A DNA stretch of 64,000 nt from Methylomonas koyamae (GCF_019669905.1 NZ_AP019777.1:1054001-1118000), one strand, 5' to 3'. Shown: positions 47,132 through 55,569, counted from the stretch's first letter. Numbers and translations: made by a program. The notes: generated by a model not told the origin, from the letters alone.

Positions 47132-47725
47132 TCAAATCGGTTTTTTGGATTTTGCAGAGGCCCAGCGTCGTCGTCCCGAACGATCGGTCCAAACATCGCA
47201 GATTGGGCATTGGCTAAACGTTGCATTCGGGTGAATCACGCTGAGAAAGCGTGCTCTGCAACATGCGCAAACAGTGAAGATCAAATCACCGGCCAAGAGC
47301 ATGCTGATTAAAGACCACGCCCTATTGATGTCTAACGTGAACTGTTTTGTTACAGGTGCTATTGCTTTAGGCTCGATGAATATGTGTGGCGCGATGTTTT
47401 TATAAATGCTAAAAGCATCAACTAATACCTGAGCTGAAAAATGCTGAATAGATAATCGCTGCCGAATATCATCGAGAATGCCCAAAAATATCGACGCGTG
47501 AATATTGCGGCCGGTGGATTGAATGACCCATTGGTGATCGTGAGGTAGCATGCCTTGTTTGGGTGGGCATCCGTTTACTGATTTATACAAGTCGATACTT
47601 TGTTGCCGTGACAACCGACAAAGTTGACTGACGATAGGAGGGCGAGCGCCAAGCTGGATCAATTGCTCAGCTAAAACCAAGTGGTTGGCAAAATTTGAGG
47701 CTTTTTTAAATGGCACTGTTTTCAT
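47132..47725 (-). CDS. FlhC-family transcription activator subunit (first pair)
   Basis: 197 residues, close to E. coli FlhC in length (192). Shared features: LVLAEQLIQLGARPPIVSQL, LYKSVNGCPPKQGMLPHDHQ, NIHASIFLGILDDIRQ (E. coli NVHASMFCNAWQFLL), and the zinc cysteines CACCRARFL and CPIC. It should form a complex with the FlhD-like protein encoded just upstream, whose reading frame it overlaps by 20 nt. Start 47725 (MKTVPFKKASNFANHL) fits this overlap. The C-terminus is basic (DRSGRRRWASAKSKKP), suitable for DNA contact. Confidence 0.85.
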   Translation of the reverse strand: MKTVPFKKASNFANHLVLAEQLIQLGARPPIVSQLCRLSRQQSIDLYKSVNGCPPKQGMLPHDHQWVIQSTGRNIHASIFLGILDDIRQRLSIQHFSAQVLVDAFSIYKNIAPHIFIEPKAIAPVTKQFTLDINRAWSLISMLLAGDLIFTVCACCRARFLSVIHPNATFSQCPICDVWTDRSGRRRWASAKSKKPI

Positions 47726-47999
47726 CGGTCCGTCCCAAAACCAAGGGTTGAAGTAAGTCCACGTAGGTGCCCATGGAAACGCCACTTGGAACGAAGAACG
47801 GCAACAGCCGAATAACCGCTCTGCTACTTTCAGCTTGATCCCGAAGATGCTCCAGCGTCATGTCTGCGAGTTCTTCTATATGTTTTTTATCCAAGCCAAA
47901 TCGCCATGCTGTTTCTGCCGGGTTGCTGCGAGCACATTCCCTGGCTAGCATGAGATATTCGAAATTTAACCGGGAAAGATCTTCATCCAGTGTTGACAT
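47706..47999 (-). CDS. FlhD-family transcription activator subunit (first pair)
   Basis: 97 residues, start 47999 with GAGGCG 7 nt upstream. It matches FlhD over most of its length: LNFEYLMLARECARSNPAET, WRFGLDKKHIEELADMTLEH, and LRDQAESSRAVIRLLPFF. E. coli FlhD is 116 residues and has [20 protein letters not shown] in the same place. First gene of the leftward operon; the promoter should lie in 48000-48400. Like SetD/AcaD, it is probably a non-motility activator, since no flagellar genes are nearby. Confidence 0.8.
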   Translation of the reverse strand: MSTLDEDLSRLNFEYLMLARECARSNPAETAWRFGLDKKHIEELADMTLEHLRDQAESSRAVIRLLPFFVPSGVSMGTYVDLLQPLVLGRTDENSAI

Positions 48000-48425
48000 A
48001 GACGCCTCATAGTTGATTAATGGCTGTTGTCGGTATGCTAGGAGGTCAAAGCAGAAAAGTCCCGTTCGCAAGGTGACCTGTTTTGGGTCACAAACCTCTG
48101 GAAGCCTTGATTGTTCTGCATTGGAGCTGCTATTGATTAATGCTCGTAACGTTCTTTTCTTGGACTTTGACCGCCGGATGAATGCGGAAACGCGAAACGC
48201 GTACATGAATCCATTGCATGATTTCGATACTTCTCTGCTCTCGCTCTGGCTTCCAGCGTTGCTTGCCGTTGTGGAATGTGCTTTTTTGGGTACGCCAATT
48301 AAATTCAAATAGTTAAAAATCATTTCGGTATTGCCTAAACCTTGAATTGTTATGGAGGACATTGTTATGAATCGACTAAGCGCAAACCAGACTGCAACTA
48401 CCCGTTACCTGGTTTGGGGTGGTTT
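48000..48425. other. Divergent regulatory region of the island
   Basis: About 425 bp between the FlhD-type operon (leftward) and the membrane-protein gene (rightward). The frame of the flhD-like gene stays open through much of it, but the codons look non-coding. It is the natural place for promoters and for FlhDC-type binding boxes; I cannot identify a box by eye. Confidence 0.4.
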
Positions 48426-48438
48426 ATGCGTGAAGTAA
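48367..48438 (+). CDS. Possible 23-residue leader peptide
   Basis: ATG 48367 has a strong ribosome site (GGAGGA 48354-48359). The peptide MNRLSANQTATTRYLVWGG plus four more residues ends at the TAA 48436-48438, overlapping the start (48426) of the next gene by 13 bp. This could be a translational-coupling leader. It may also be chance. Confidence 0.3.
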   Translation: MNRLSANQTATTRYLVWGGLCVK

Positions 48439-49412
48439 TCCAATGCCTGATTGATTGGTTGGACAGCGAAACAAGCGATGAAAAAGGTCACCGCATATTG
48501 CGCGCGTTAGCTCATGAATCGTTAAAGAAAGCGGATTTCGATGAGTCGAAGCGACGGTTCACAGCCGAAGAAATCGTTGCTGCCGTTGGAGACTCGATAG
48601 GAAGTGCAGATCCGAAAAAGTGGATCGATTGGCCGGGGTTCTTGAAAAAATATTGCGAGACTCGCGAGGGGCAAATTGTAGAGTTTGCTCGTAAACGCGG
48701 GCTACCGCATTACCCGAAACCGGAACGAAAAAGTACAAAGGGCGGTCCGGGAAAACTCACCACGTTTTATATCAAAGCCGAGCGGGTACCAGAGATCATC
48801 GAGGATGAACAAGTCATTGATGAGTCTCAAGTAGCCATACGCAACACAGCTGAGCTGAAAGCCAATTACCAAATGACTGAATTGGGTGAGGTTAAACCTA
48901 GTTGGATCGCGAGTTGGTTATTTAGAGATGGACAAATCAAATTGCGTCAATGGCATGTTTGGTGCCTACTGGGCTGGCTGGCGACAATCGGCGGACTTGC
49001 AGTGTTAATTGCCTATGCGGGATGGCTATCCTTATCCGAACCAAGGCCCGTTACGACGCGCGATCTGACCTTGCTGGTAAGTATTTTTGTGATTCCTTAT
49101 GGTGCCTGGGTCACTATCATCAAGCCTTGGATATTATTGTTGGATGATCGAATAGTCGTAGCCCATGAAATATTCACAAATTTTTATGAACAATCTGCAC
49201 AGCTCGAATTACTAAGGGATGGCGATTTACGAGTGGTGCGGTTAGTTCGGTATTCAGCGGCATGCCCAATTTGTGGCGCCACCGTTTATCTTGAAAATGG
49301 CGAACCGGATTATCGGCGAAGGTTGGTAGGTCGATGCTATGAAAGCCCTCGAGAGCATGTGTTTAGTTTCGATAGAATCACGCGCTGTGGGCGGCTACTG
49401 GTTGATCGTTAA
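48426..49412 (+). CDS. Membrane protein with C-terminal zinc-ribbon-like region, unknown family
   Basis: 328 residues (ATG 48426). The N-terminal half is soluble, with FTAEEIVAAVGDSIGSADPK and a Lys/Pro-rich linker (KPERKSTKGGPGKLTTFYIK). Two membrane segments lie at about 178-206 (WCLLGWLATIGGLAVLIAYA) and 219-243 (LTLLVSIFVIPYGAWVTIIK). The C-terminus has paired cysteines (CPICGATVYL) and further CYESPREH and RCGRLL, possibly a metal site. I do not recognise the family. It is the first rightward gene of the island, divergent from the FlhDC-type operon, so it could be a regulatory target. Confidence 0.65.
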   Translation: MREVIQCLIDWLDSETSDEKGHRILRALAHESLKKADFDESKRRFTAEEIVAAVGDSIGSADPKKWIDWPGFLKKYCETREGQIVEFARKRGLPHYPKPERKSTKGGPGKLTTFYIKAERVPEIIEDEQVIDESQVAIRNTAELKANYQMTELGEVKPSWIASWLFRDGQIKLRQWHVWCLLGWLATIGGLAVLIAYAGWLSLSEPRPVTTRDLTLLVSIFVIPYGAWVTIIKPWILLLDDRIVVAHEIFTNFYEQSAQLELLRDGDLRVVRLVRYSAACPICGATVYLENGEPDYRRRLVGRCYESPREHVFSFDRITRCGRLLVDR

Positions 49413-49610
49413 TTTTTATGAAAGTGCAACAACTACCCATTCCTGCCGGTCGCGTTTCTACAAACCGGCCAGTTAGCCAAATCCAGATTCTGCGAACTGG
49501 AGGGCTACAAAGCAGCCATCCAAAATAGCACCAGTGTTATCCTGGGATAATGGAATGCTATCCTTAGATGACCAGATACCCGTACTACGAGTCGAATCCT
49601 AAAAACAACA

Positions 49611-51173
49611 ATGCGAAATCGATCAATCTATAGAAACACTCCGCGCAACCAAATTAAGCTATCGGAGCGCATGGATGCATATTCAATAAAACGAGCTGAT
49701 CTCGCTAAAAAATATTTCGTAAACGACCTTCCGGGGGCCTTTATCCCTGCGACTCGCCTTCAAAACATTCTCGAAAACATAGACCAAGGCCGTCCCCCTT
49801 CAGAAAGTTCTCAGTTGTATTTGCTGCAAAATGGGCTTGTTGCTCTGCAGCAATTTGCGCTTGGTGGAATGACGTATGAAGAATTCCGCAATATTGCCAC
49901 TGGAGAACAGGTTTTGCGAGGGTATTCACCCCAAACCGTAAAAAAGATAGAAGATTCCAGAATTGAGGAAATCAAAACCACTGGGACTATTCAAAAGGCC
50001 GAATGTGAGCGCGAACACCAACGGCGAGAAAGTATTCCTCAGAACATATCTAAAATGCAAAACCAGCAGCTTCGCAACCGGACAGATTTACGTAAGTGTG
50101 TGCCTGCTGGACAAAATCGGATTGATCTCGCTAACAAATACTTCGTGACCGACCTTCCTGGGGCATTTATCCCGGCGACACGTCTTAACAATGTTCTCGA
50201 AAATTTAGAGCAAGGCCGTCCACTTCCATTGGAAGCAGTAAAGTATTTGCAGCAACAAGGGCTTGTTAATCTAAGTCGGCTTGCGCTGGGTGAAATCACC
50301 TATGAAGCGTTCCGTGAAATTGCAGCTCAAGAGCTGGCTAGTCGCGAACATTCGCTTAAAATTAAAAGACAGAAAGAAGAATCGGCACGACTGCGAATGA
50401 TTGAGGAAGCAAAGGCCCGAGACGCTATTCGGCAAGCCAATTACGAGCGCGAACGACAGAAGCGTGAGAGCGATCCAAAATACATAGCTAAAATTAAAAA
50501 CCAAAAGCTCCGGCAGCGCTACGGCCTCGATCAGTTCATCGAAAAAGAGTTTTTTGCTCGTCTGATGGATATTCTCAATCGCTTCGATGTCGGCAATCGC
50601 CTCTCTGACGAAGACATTTTGTGGCTTACCACCAAAGGCAAGGATTACTACACGGAAATCCTAGAAACTGCCTTTCACGAGCGAGAAGCCGAGTTCTATA
50701 TTACTGAATACAAACGAACGAATGACTTATGGAACGCGGTTAATGCAAGTGGTCACTACCGAAAGTGCAAACAATCCAGAAAAGCGCATGAATTGCTGAA
50801 CTCGATTCCTGCTACACGCAAAATGGCGCCCAAACTGAATTCCGCTATTTGCACAACTCATGGCGGTGTGATGCGAGATTTGAGTCGCTTTGATGACGCA
50901 TTAAAGCTTGGCAGTCAAGCACATGTTTTGACGCCAAAGGATTTCCGCCCCTGCACCTTACTAGGTGCCGTAAATATCGAGATGGGAAATTACAGTGCCG
51001 GGTCAGAATGGTATGAGAAGGCGGAAGAACTCGGAGCCAGTAAGCGCTCTATTGATTATGACCTTCGGGGCATCTTGCTGCGGGCCGACAATGAAAAGCG
51101 CGAGAAACTAAAGGCATTTCTGCTGCGAGAAGATCCTGAGCGGTATAAATGGGTCCGCAGTTTCAAGGCTTAA
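49611..51173 (+). CDS. Large protein with triplicated module and TPR-like repeats, unknown function
   Basis: 520 residues. A ~130-residue segment is repeated: residues 28-157 and 170-303 share KKYFV/NKYFV, DLPGAFIPATRL, VLENLEQGRP and a charged helix with ERE/RRES. A third, diverged copy of its core begins near 315 (RLMDILNRFDVGNRLSDEDI). From ~375 to the end, TPR-like helices follow (YRKCKQSRKAHELLNSI, LSRFDDALKLGSQAHVL, GNYSAGSEWYEKAEELGASK). Charged coiled-coil stretches lie at about 115-155 and 245-300. No signal peptide or membrane span. The ATG at 49671 is an alternative start. I do not recognise a function; TPRs suggest protein binding. Confidence 0.7.
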   Translation: MRNRSIYRNTPRNQIKLSERMDAYSIKRADLAKKYFVNDLPGAFIPATRLQNILENIDQGRPPSESSQLYLLQNGLVALQQFALGGMTYEEFRNIATGEQVLRGYSPQTVKKIEDSRIEEIKTTGTIQKAECEREHQRRESIPQNISKMQNQQLRNRTDLRKCVPAGQNRIDLANKYFVTDLPGAFIPATRLNNVLENLEQGRPLPLEAVKYLQQQGLVNLSRLALGEITYEAFREIAAQELASREHSLKIKRQKEESARLRMIEEAKARDAIRQANYERERQKRESDPKYIAKIKNQKLRQRYGLDQFIEKEFFARLMDILNRFDVGNRLSDEDILWLTTKGKDYYTEILETAFHEREAEFYITEYKRTNDLWNAVNASGHYRKCKQSRKAHELLNSIPATRKMAPKLNSAICTTHGGVMRDLSRFDDALKLGSQAHVLTPKDFRPCTLLGAVNIEMGNYSAGSEWYEKAEELGASKRSIDYDLRGILLRADNEKREKLKAFLLREDPERYKWVRSFKA

Positions 51174-51585
51174 GATCATGTGCTCGCTAAGAGATCGTCT
51201 TGTCTTCAGATTCATCGCCGGAAAGCAGCCATTGAATTCCAATACCTGAAAGTAGCCGTTCGTCACTGTGTCCAACCGACCCCAAGGGGACGATCATGAA
51301 GCAGAGAAATCCTCGTGCTGAAGGTCCGGTATATAAAGAGAAGAAGACACATAGTAGACTTGAGATTTAATGCACCAATTAATCATTGATGCTCATTCAC
51401 CGGTTTATCCAGCAATCACCGAAGCTGGTTTATTCTCAATTTAGTCATTTTTTACCCGCATTGCAGTGTGTTTGCTGAGTGAGGGTAGAGTCTTGGGGCT
51501 ATTAGGACTGCAAGCCTGCCCCCCATCTAATCTCATTTTCAATACATTTCATTTGCCCTATTACTAGCTGCGGCATACAATCGCC
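51174..51585. other. Non-coding gap between the island and the cobalamin locus
   Basis: About 410 bp. I find no convincing gene, tRNA or repeated tRNA end (attachment-site duplication). The right border of the island probably lies here. It precedes the riboswitch promoter. Confidence 0.4.
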
Positions 51586-51729
51586 GCTGGTTTTAAGGTT
51601 CCCGTCATTCACGGGTGAAACTGGAAGTCGGTTAAATGCCGACGCTGCCCCCGCAACGGTAGGTGATTCGTCACGAGCCCGGAGACAGGCCTAAAACTCT
51701 TGTTAACAGTATTGCGGAGGGCGAGCTGT
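51586..51729 (+). ncRNA. Cobalamin (B12) riboswitch
   Basis: It has the conserved core of the B12 element: GGTTCCCG...CGGGTGAAACTGG, then GCTGCCCCCGCAACGGTA, and the B12 box GCCCGGAGACAGGCC (51677-51691). It lies about 70 bp upstream of cbtB and should shut off cobalt uptake and B12 synthesis when adenosylcobalamin is present. Confidence 0.92.
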
Positions 51730-51796
51730 CAAATCGGTTTTTTTAGGTTTGTTTTGTCCTCTGTTATTCCGTCCACCTTTTTCGGAACAGACAACC

Positions 51797-51973
51797 ATGA
51801 AAACCATCTCTGCCTCAACCGCCATTGCTTCCTCAAAATTCCTGCCCGGTTTCAGTGCCATCGTGTTAGGCCTGACCGTCGTTTTAGGTTTGGGTTTCTT
51901 GCAGGACGCCAATAACTACCTGCATAACGCCGCCCACGACGGACGCCATAGCGCTGCTTTTCCCTGTCATTAA
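51797..51973 (+). CDS. cbtB: Cobalt transporter subunit CbtB
   Basis: 58 residues with one membrane helix (FSAIVLGLTVVLGLGFLQDA) and a His-rich tail (HNAAHDGRHSAAFPCH) typical of CbtB. CbtB works with CbtA in cobalt uptake for B12 synthesis. ATG 51797 fits; the next gene starts 1 bp after its stop. Confidence 0.92.
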   Translation: MKTISASTAIASSKFLPGFSAIVLGLTVVLGLGFLQDANNYLHNAAHDGRHSAAFPCH

Positions 51974-51974
51974 T

Positions 51975-52622
51975 ATGGCGGATTTTCGTAAGCTGGTTGC
52001 AGCCTCGCTACTGGCTGGACTATTGGGCGGCTTGTTACTCAGCGTGCTACAACACTATCAAACCCTGCCGTTGATTTTAGCCGCCGAACAGTTCGAAACA
52101 CCATCGGCTGAGCATGTGCATGCCTGGCAGCCGATGGATGGCTGGCAACGCAATGGTTTTACCTTGCTATTCAATGGCCTGACCGGTTTCGGCTTTGCCT
52201 TGTTGATCAGTGCTTCCATGTACTGGCGAGATCAACGCGGTTATCTGCATGGCCTGGGTTGGGGGTTAGCCGGGTATTTGGTGTTTTTTGCAGCACCTTC
52301 ATTAGGGTTGCCGCCGGAGTTGCCCGGCACCGACAGCGCAGAATTGCATAGTCGCCAAGCGTGGTGGCTATTTACTGCGGCGGCCACAGCCGTTGGTTTG
52401 TTTGGGCTGGTGTTGACCAAACAACGCTGGCTGCAATTCGGCGGCGTTTGCTTGCTGGCCTTGCCGCATCTGATCGGCGCGCCTCATCCGGAAGTTGCCC
52501 GCGCCTTAGCCCCTGAAGAAATACAACAGCATTTTGTGGTGCTGACATCCATCAACAATGCTTTTTTTTGGCTGATACTGGGTGCGTTATCGGGCAGGCT
52601 TTTGTCCAAAGTTAAATTTTAA
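51975..52622 (+). CDS. cbtA: Cobalt transporter subunit CbtA
   Basis: 215-residue membrane protein with about five hydrophobic helices. Conserved pieces: LVAASLLAGLLGGLLLSVLQ, GWGLAGYLVFFAAPSLGLPP (with PELPG after it) and ALPHLIGAPHP. CbtA is the membrane partner of CbtB. It follows the riboswitch and overlaps cbiA by one base. Confidence 0.93.
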   Translation: MADFRKLVAASLLAGLLGGLLLSVLQHYQTLPLILAAEQFETPSAEHVHAWQPMDGWQRNGFTLLFNGLTGFGFALLISASMYWRDQRGYLHGLGWGLAGYLVFFAAPSLGLPPELPGTDSAELHSRQAWWLFTAAATAVGLFGLVLTKQRWLQFGGVCLLALPHLIGAPHPEVARALAPEEIQQHFVVLTSINNAFFWLILGALSGRLLSKVKF

Positions 52623-53920
52623 TGAATAAGTCTTCTGCAGCACGTCATTGCCCGGCGATATTAATCAGCGCCCCCGCCTCAGGCCAAGGCAAAACCACTA
52701 TCACCGCAGCCTTCACTTATTACCATCGCCAGCAAAACCGCAAGGTATGCGTGTTCAAAACCGGCCCGGATTTTATCGATCCGCAAATATTGAGCTTTGC
52801 TTGCGGACAGCCGGTTTATCAGCTGGATTTATGGATGATGGGCGAAACGCATTGCCGTGAGATGCTTTATAACGCCGCCGACGCTGACATCATCTTGATT
52901 GAAGGTGTCATGGGCTTGTTCGACGGCGATAGCAGCAGCGCCGATTTGGCACAAACACTAGACGTGCCGGTGGCCGTTGTCATCGATGCGGGCGGCATGG
53001 CACAAACTTTTGCCGCTGTGGCTTATGGCTTAGCCCATTACAGAGCCAACTTGCCGTTTGTCGGCGTCATCGCCAACAAAGTCGGCAGTCCGGGTCATGC
53101 TAAATTGCTGGAAGAAGCCTTGCCGGACAGCATGCCGCTACTGGCGGCGATGGCGAAAGATGAAACGGTCGGCTTGCCGTCGCGGCACTTAGGCTTAGTG
53201 CAGGCCGATGAAATTGCAGACCTTGACCTTCGCCTGGTGCGCGCAGCCGAATTACTCAGTAGCCTTGCGCCGTGCCGATTGCCGCAGCCGGTTGCCTTCG
53301 CGCCGATCGCCACCTCTCCGCCGCCACCGTTACTGGCTGGAAAGCGCATAGCCGTAGCTCGCGATGCTGCATTTTCATTTATCTACCAGGCCAATTTGGA
53401 TTGTTTGCAAGCCATGGGCGCAGAACTGACGTTTTTCTCGCCTCTGGCCGACCATGCCTTGCCCGAAGCAGACGGTCTCTATCTGCCCGGCGGTTACCCG
53501 GAGCTGCATCTGCAAACATTGGCCGATAATGTTGCCATGAAACAATCTGTGCATGCATATCATCAAGCCGGTAAGCCGATTTACGCCGAATGCGGCGGCT
53601 TTTTATATTTGCTGGAACGCTTGACCGATAAAGACGGCCATGCGGCAGAAATGGCAGGATTACTACCCGGCAGCGCGCAGATGCAAAAAAGCTTGGTGAA
53701 TCTGGGCATGCACAGCTTGCAGTTGGAACAAGGCGAAATTCGCGGTCACAGTTTTCATCACTCGCAACTGGAAACAACGTTGCAGCCATTCACCGAATCG
53801 ATCCCGCAACGCAATCGTAGCCGTAGCGAAAACTTTTACCGGGTGGGTTCGCTGCAAGCGTCTTATCTGCATAACTATTTCCCATTCAATCCGCAGGTTG
53901 CGGCTGGATTTTTTCTATGA
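52622..53920 (+). CDS. cbiA: Cobyrinate a,c-diamide synthase
   Basis: 432 residues. The N-terminal ATP-binding domain has a P-loop ISAPASGQGKTTITAAF and LIEGVMGLFDGD. The C-terminal class I glutamine amidotransferase-like domain has the catalytic Cys in KPIYAECGGFLYLLER, and RGHSFHHSQLE. It amidates the a and c side chains of cob(II)yrinate. Placed first in the biosynthetic part of the operon although it acts last. Confidence 0.93.
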   Translation: MNKSSAARHCPAILISAPASGQGKTTITAAFTYYHRQQNRKVCVFKTGPDFIDPQILSFACGQPVYQLDLWMMGETHCREMLYNAADADIILIEGVMGLFDGDSSSADLAQTLDVPVAVVIDAGGMAQTFAAVAYGLAHYRANLPFVGVIANKVGSPGHAKLLEEALPDSMPLLAAMAKDETVGLPSRHLGLVQADEIADLDLRLVRAAELLSSLAPCRLPQPVAFAPIATSPPPPLLAGKRIAVARDAAFSFIYQANLDCLQAMGAELTFFSPLADHALPEADGLYLPGGYPELHLQTLADNVAMKQSVHAYHQAGKPIYAECGGFLYLLERLTDKDGHAAEMAGLLPGSAQMQKSLVNLGMHSLQLEQGEIRGHSFHHSQLETTLQPFTESIPQRNRSRSENFYRVGSLQASYLHNYFPFNPQVAAGFFL

Positions 53921-54741
53921 GCGCTCACTCTATTCAGCCTAATCAGCAGAAGGTCTGGTTTGTCGGCGCAGGTCCGGGTGACCCCGATCTAATCACCGTC
54001 AAAGGCCGCGACTTAATCGCCAAGGCTGATGCCATTTTGTTCGCAGGCTCGCTAGTACAAGCTGCCGCGACGCAATGGGCGCATAGCACTTGCGTGATCA
54101 AAGATTCCAAGGATATGACCCTGGAGCAGATTACCGACTGGCTGATCGAACAAGCCGGGCCTGGAAAAATCGTGATTCGCCTGCAAACCGGCGACCCTGG
54201 CTTGTATGGCGCATTAATCGAAATGGTGCAACCGCTGGATGCGGCCAACATTGCCGTCGAAGTAGTGCCGGGCGTCTCGTCGGCATTCGCCGCGATGGCT
54301 TGCGCGGTAGAAAGCCTGACCTTGCCGGAAGTCACGCAAACCGTGATTTTAACCCGCGTTGAAGGCCGCACGCCGATGCCGGACGGTGAATCCTTGCAAG
54401 AATTGGCCAGCCATCACACCACGCTGTGCCTGTTTTTATCGATCACCTTGTTGCCCACGATCGAACGCGAATTAAAAGCAGCCGGTTGGGCGGATGATGC
54501 TCCGGTATTGGTAGTCCATAAAGCCAGTTGGCCGGACGAACAACAGATTATCCGTGGCACGCTGGCAGATATTCGCGAACGCTGCCGGGCCGCCAAAATC
54601 AACAGCCAGGCGATGATCGTGGTCAGTCCAACGCTGGGCGCTCGTCATTGGCCCGAGTTAAAAAAATCCAAACTTTATGATGCCGGTTTTACCCATCGTT
54701 TTCGCCGTGCCGAACGGCCAAATCCCGAGGAGCAAGCATGA
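53917..54741 (+). CDS. cbiF: Cobalt-precorrin-4 C11-methyltransferase
   Basis: 274 residues: VWFVGAGPGDPDLITVKGRD, LQTGDPGLYGALIEM, VVPGVSSAFAAMACAVESLT. SAM-dependent C11 methylation, the CbiF/CobM family. Because the locus carries CbiX, CbiD, CbiG and CbiC, the cobalt form of the substrate is likely. Both ends overlap neighbours by ATGA. Confidence 0.93.
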   Translation: MSAHSIQPNQQKVWFVGAGPGDPDLITVKGRDLIAKADAILFAGSLVQAAATQWAHSTCVIKDSKDMTLEQITDWLIEQAGPGKIVIRLQTGDPGLYGALIEMVQPLDAANIAVEVVPGVSSAFAAMACAVESLTLPEVTQTVILTRVEGRTPMPDGESLQELASHHTTLCLFLSITLLPTIERELKAAGWADDAPVLVVHKASWPDEQQIIRGTLADIRERCRAAKINSQAMIVVSPTLGARHWPELKKSKLYDAGFTHRFRRAERPNPEEQA

Positions 54742-55562
54742 CAACCACCATCCTTCTGGTCGGCCACGGTTCACGTAATCAGGCCGGCAATGATGAAATT
54801 CGCGAATTTCAACAACAATGGCAGGCGCAGCACCCCGATTGGCGCATCGACTTGTGTTACATCGAACTGGCGGACGTACTGTTGCCAGAAGGTCTTCAAC
54901 GCGCCGCACAAGGTTCGGATCGTGTGATTGTGGTACCGTTGATCATCAGCGCCGCCGGGCATGTGAAGATGGAGATTCCAGAACATATCGAAGAAGCGCG
55001 TGCTCAATTCCCTGACGTGGAATTCATCTATGCGCCGCATCTAGGCAGTAACGAAACCTTGTTGGCCATCCTGCAAAAACAGCTCAAATCAGCGCTTAAA
55101 TCACTGGCGATGCCAGACCCGAAAACCACTGGCGTGATCATTTTAGGCCGTGGCTCATCGGACAAGGTTGCCAACGGCGAACTGGCGAAACTGGCGCGTT
55201 GGCTGTTTGAGGTTACCGAGCACGAATTGATCGACATCGCCTTTACCGGGATTACCCATCCACGTCTGGAAACGGCAGTGCAACGTCAGGTGCGTCTGGG
55301 CATGTCGCAAATTGCCATTTTGCCCTATTACCTGTTCACCGGCCTGCTGATAGAACGCATTGGCAAGCAAGTCGAACGATTGCAAAGCCAATATCCGCAG
55401 ATTGCTTTCGGTTCCGGTACTTATTTTGGTTTTGATCCGGTCATTTTTAAATTGCTTGATCAACGGGTTACCGAAGCCTCCGACCCGGTTGCGCCGAAAA
55501 TGCTGGAATGCGACGGCTGTCAGTACCGCGAGCAAGCCGAACATCACCACCACCATCATTAG
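54738..55562 (+). CDS. cbiX: Sirohydrochlorin cobaltochelatase CbiX with natural His-tail
   Basis: 274 residues with two CbiX-type domains (~3-125 and ~130-240). Catalytic histidines lie in LVGHGSRNQAGND and VPLIISAAGHVKMEIP. The tail has CDGC and ends EQAEHHHHHH followed by TAG, a native stretch of six histidines. CbiX puts cobalt into sirohydrochlorin, placing the pathway on the early-cobalt route. The His/Cys tail probably stores or delivers cobalt, and similar His-rich and Cys motifs are known in other CbiX. Confidence 0.92.
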   Translation: MTTTILLVGHGSRNQAGNDEIREFQQQWQAQHPDWRIDLCYIELADVLLPEGLQRAAQGSDRVIVVPLIISAAGHVKMEIPEHIEEARAQFPDVEFIYAPHLGSNETLLAILQKQLKSALKSLAMPDPKTTGVIILGRGSSDKVANGELAKLARWLFEVTEHELIDIAFTGITHPRLETAVQRQVRLGMSQIAILPYYLFTGLLIERIGKQVERLQSQYPQIAFGSGTYFGFDPVIFKLLDQRVTEASDPVAPKMLECDGCQYREQAEHHHHHH

Positions 55563-55569
55563 AGTAGCC

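Noticed and set aside
48000..48362. Upstream extension of the flhD-like frame
   Set aside because: The FlhD match and ribosome site put the start at 47999. The extension has no homology and low codon quality.
45605..51585. Duplicate of the tRNA-Asn 3' end marking an attachment site
   Set aside because: I looked for the tRNA-Asn 3' sequence at the far side of the island and did not find it, so no att site is claimed.
55530..55562. CbiX His6 as vector or expression-tag contamination
   Set aside because: The tail is preceded by native CbiX sequence, the next operon gene follows at once, and there is no linker or vector sequence.
55360..55569. 70 codons upstream of cbiC in the same frame
   Set aside because: They overlap cbiX, and CbiC homology begins at ATG 55570.
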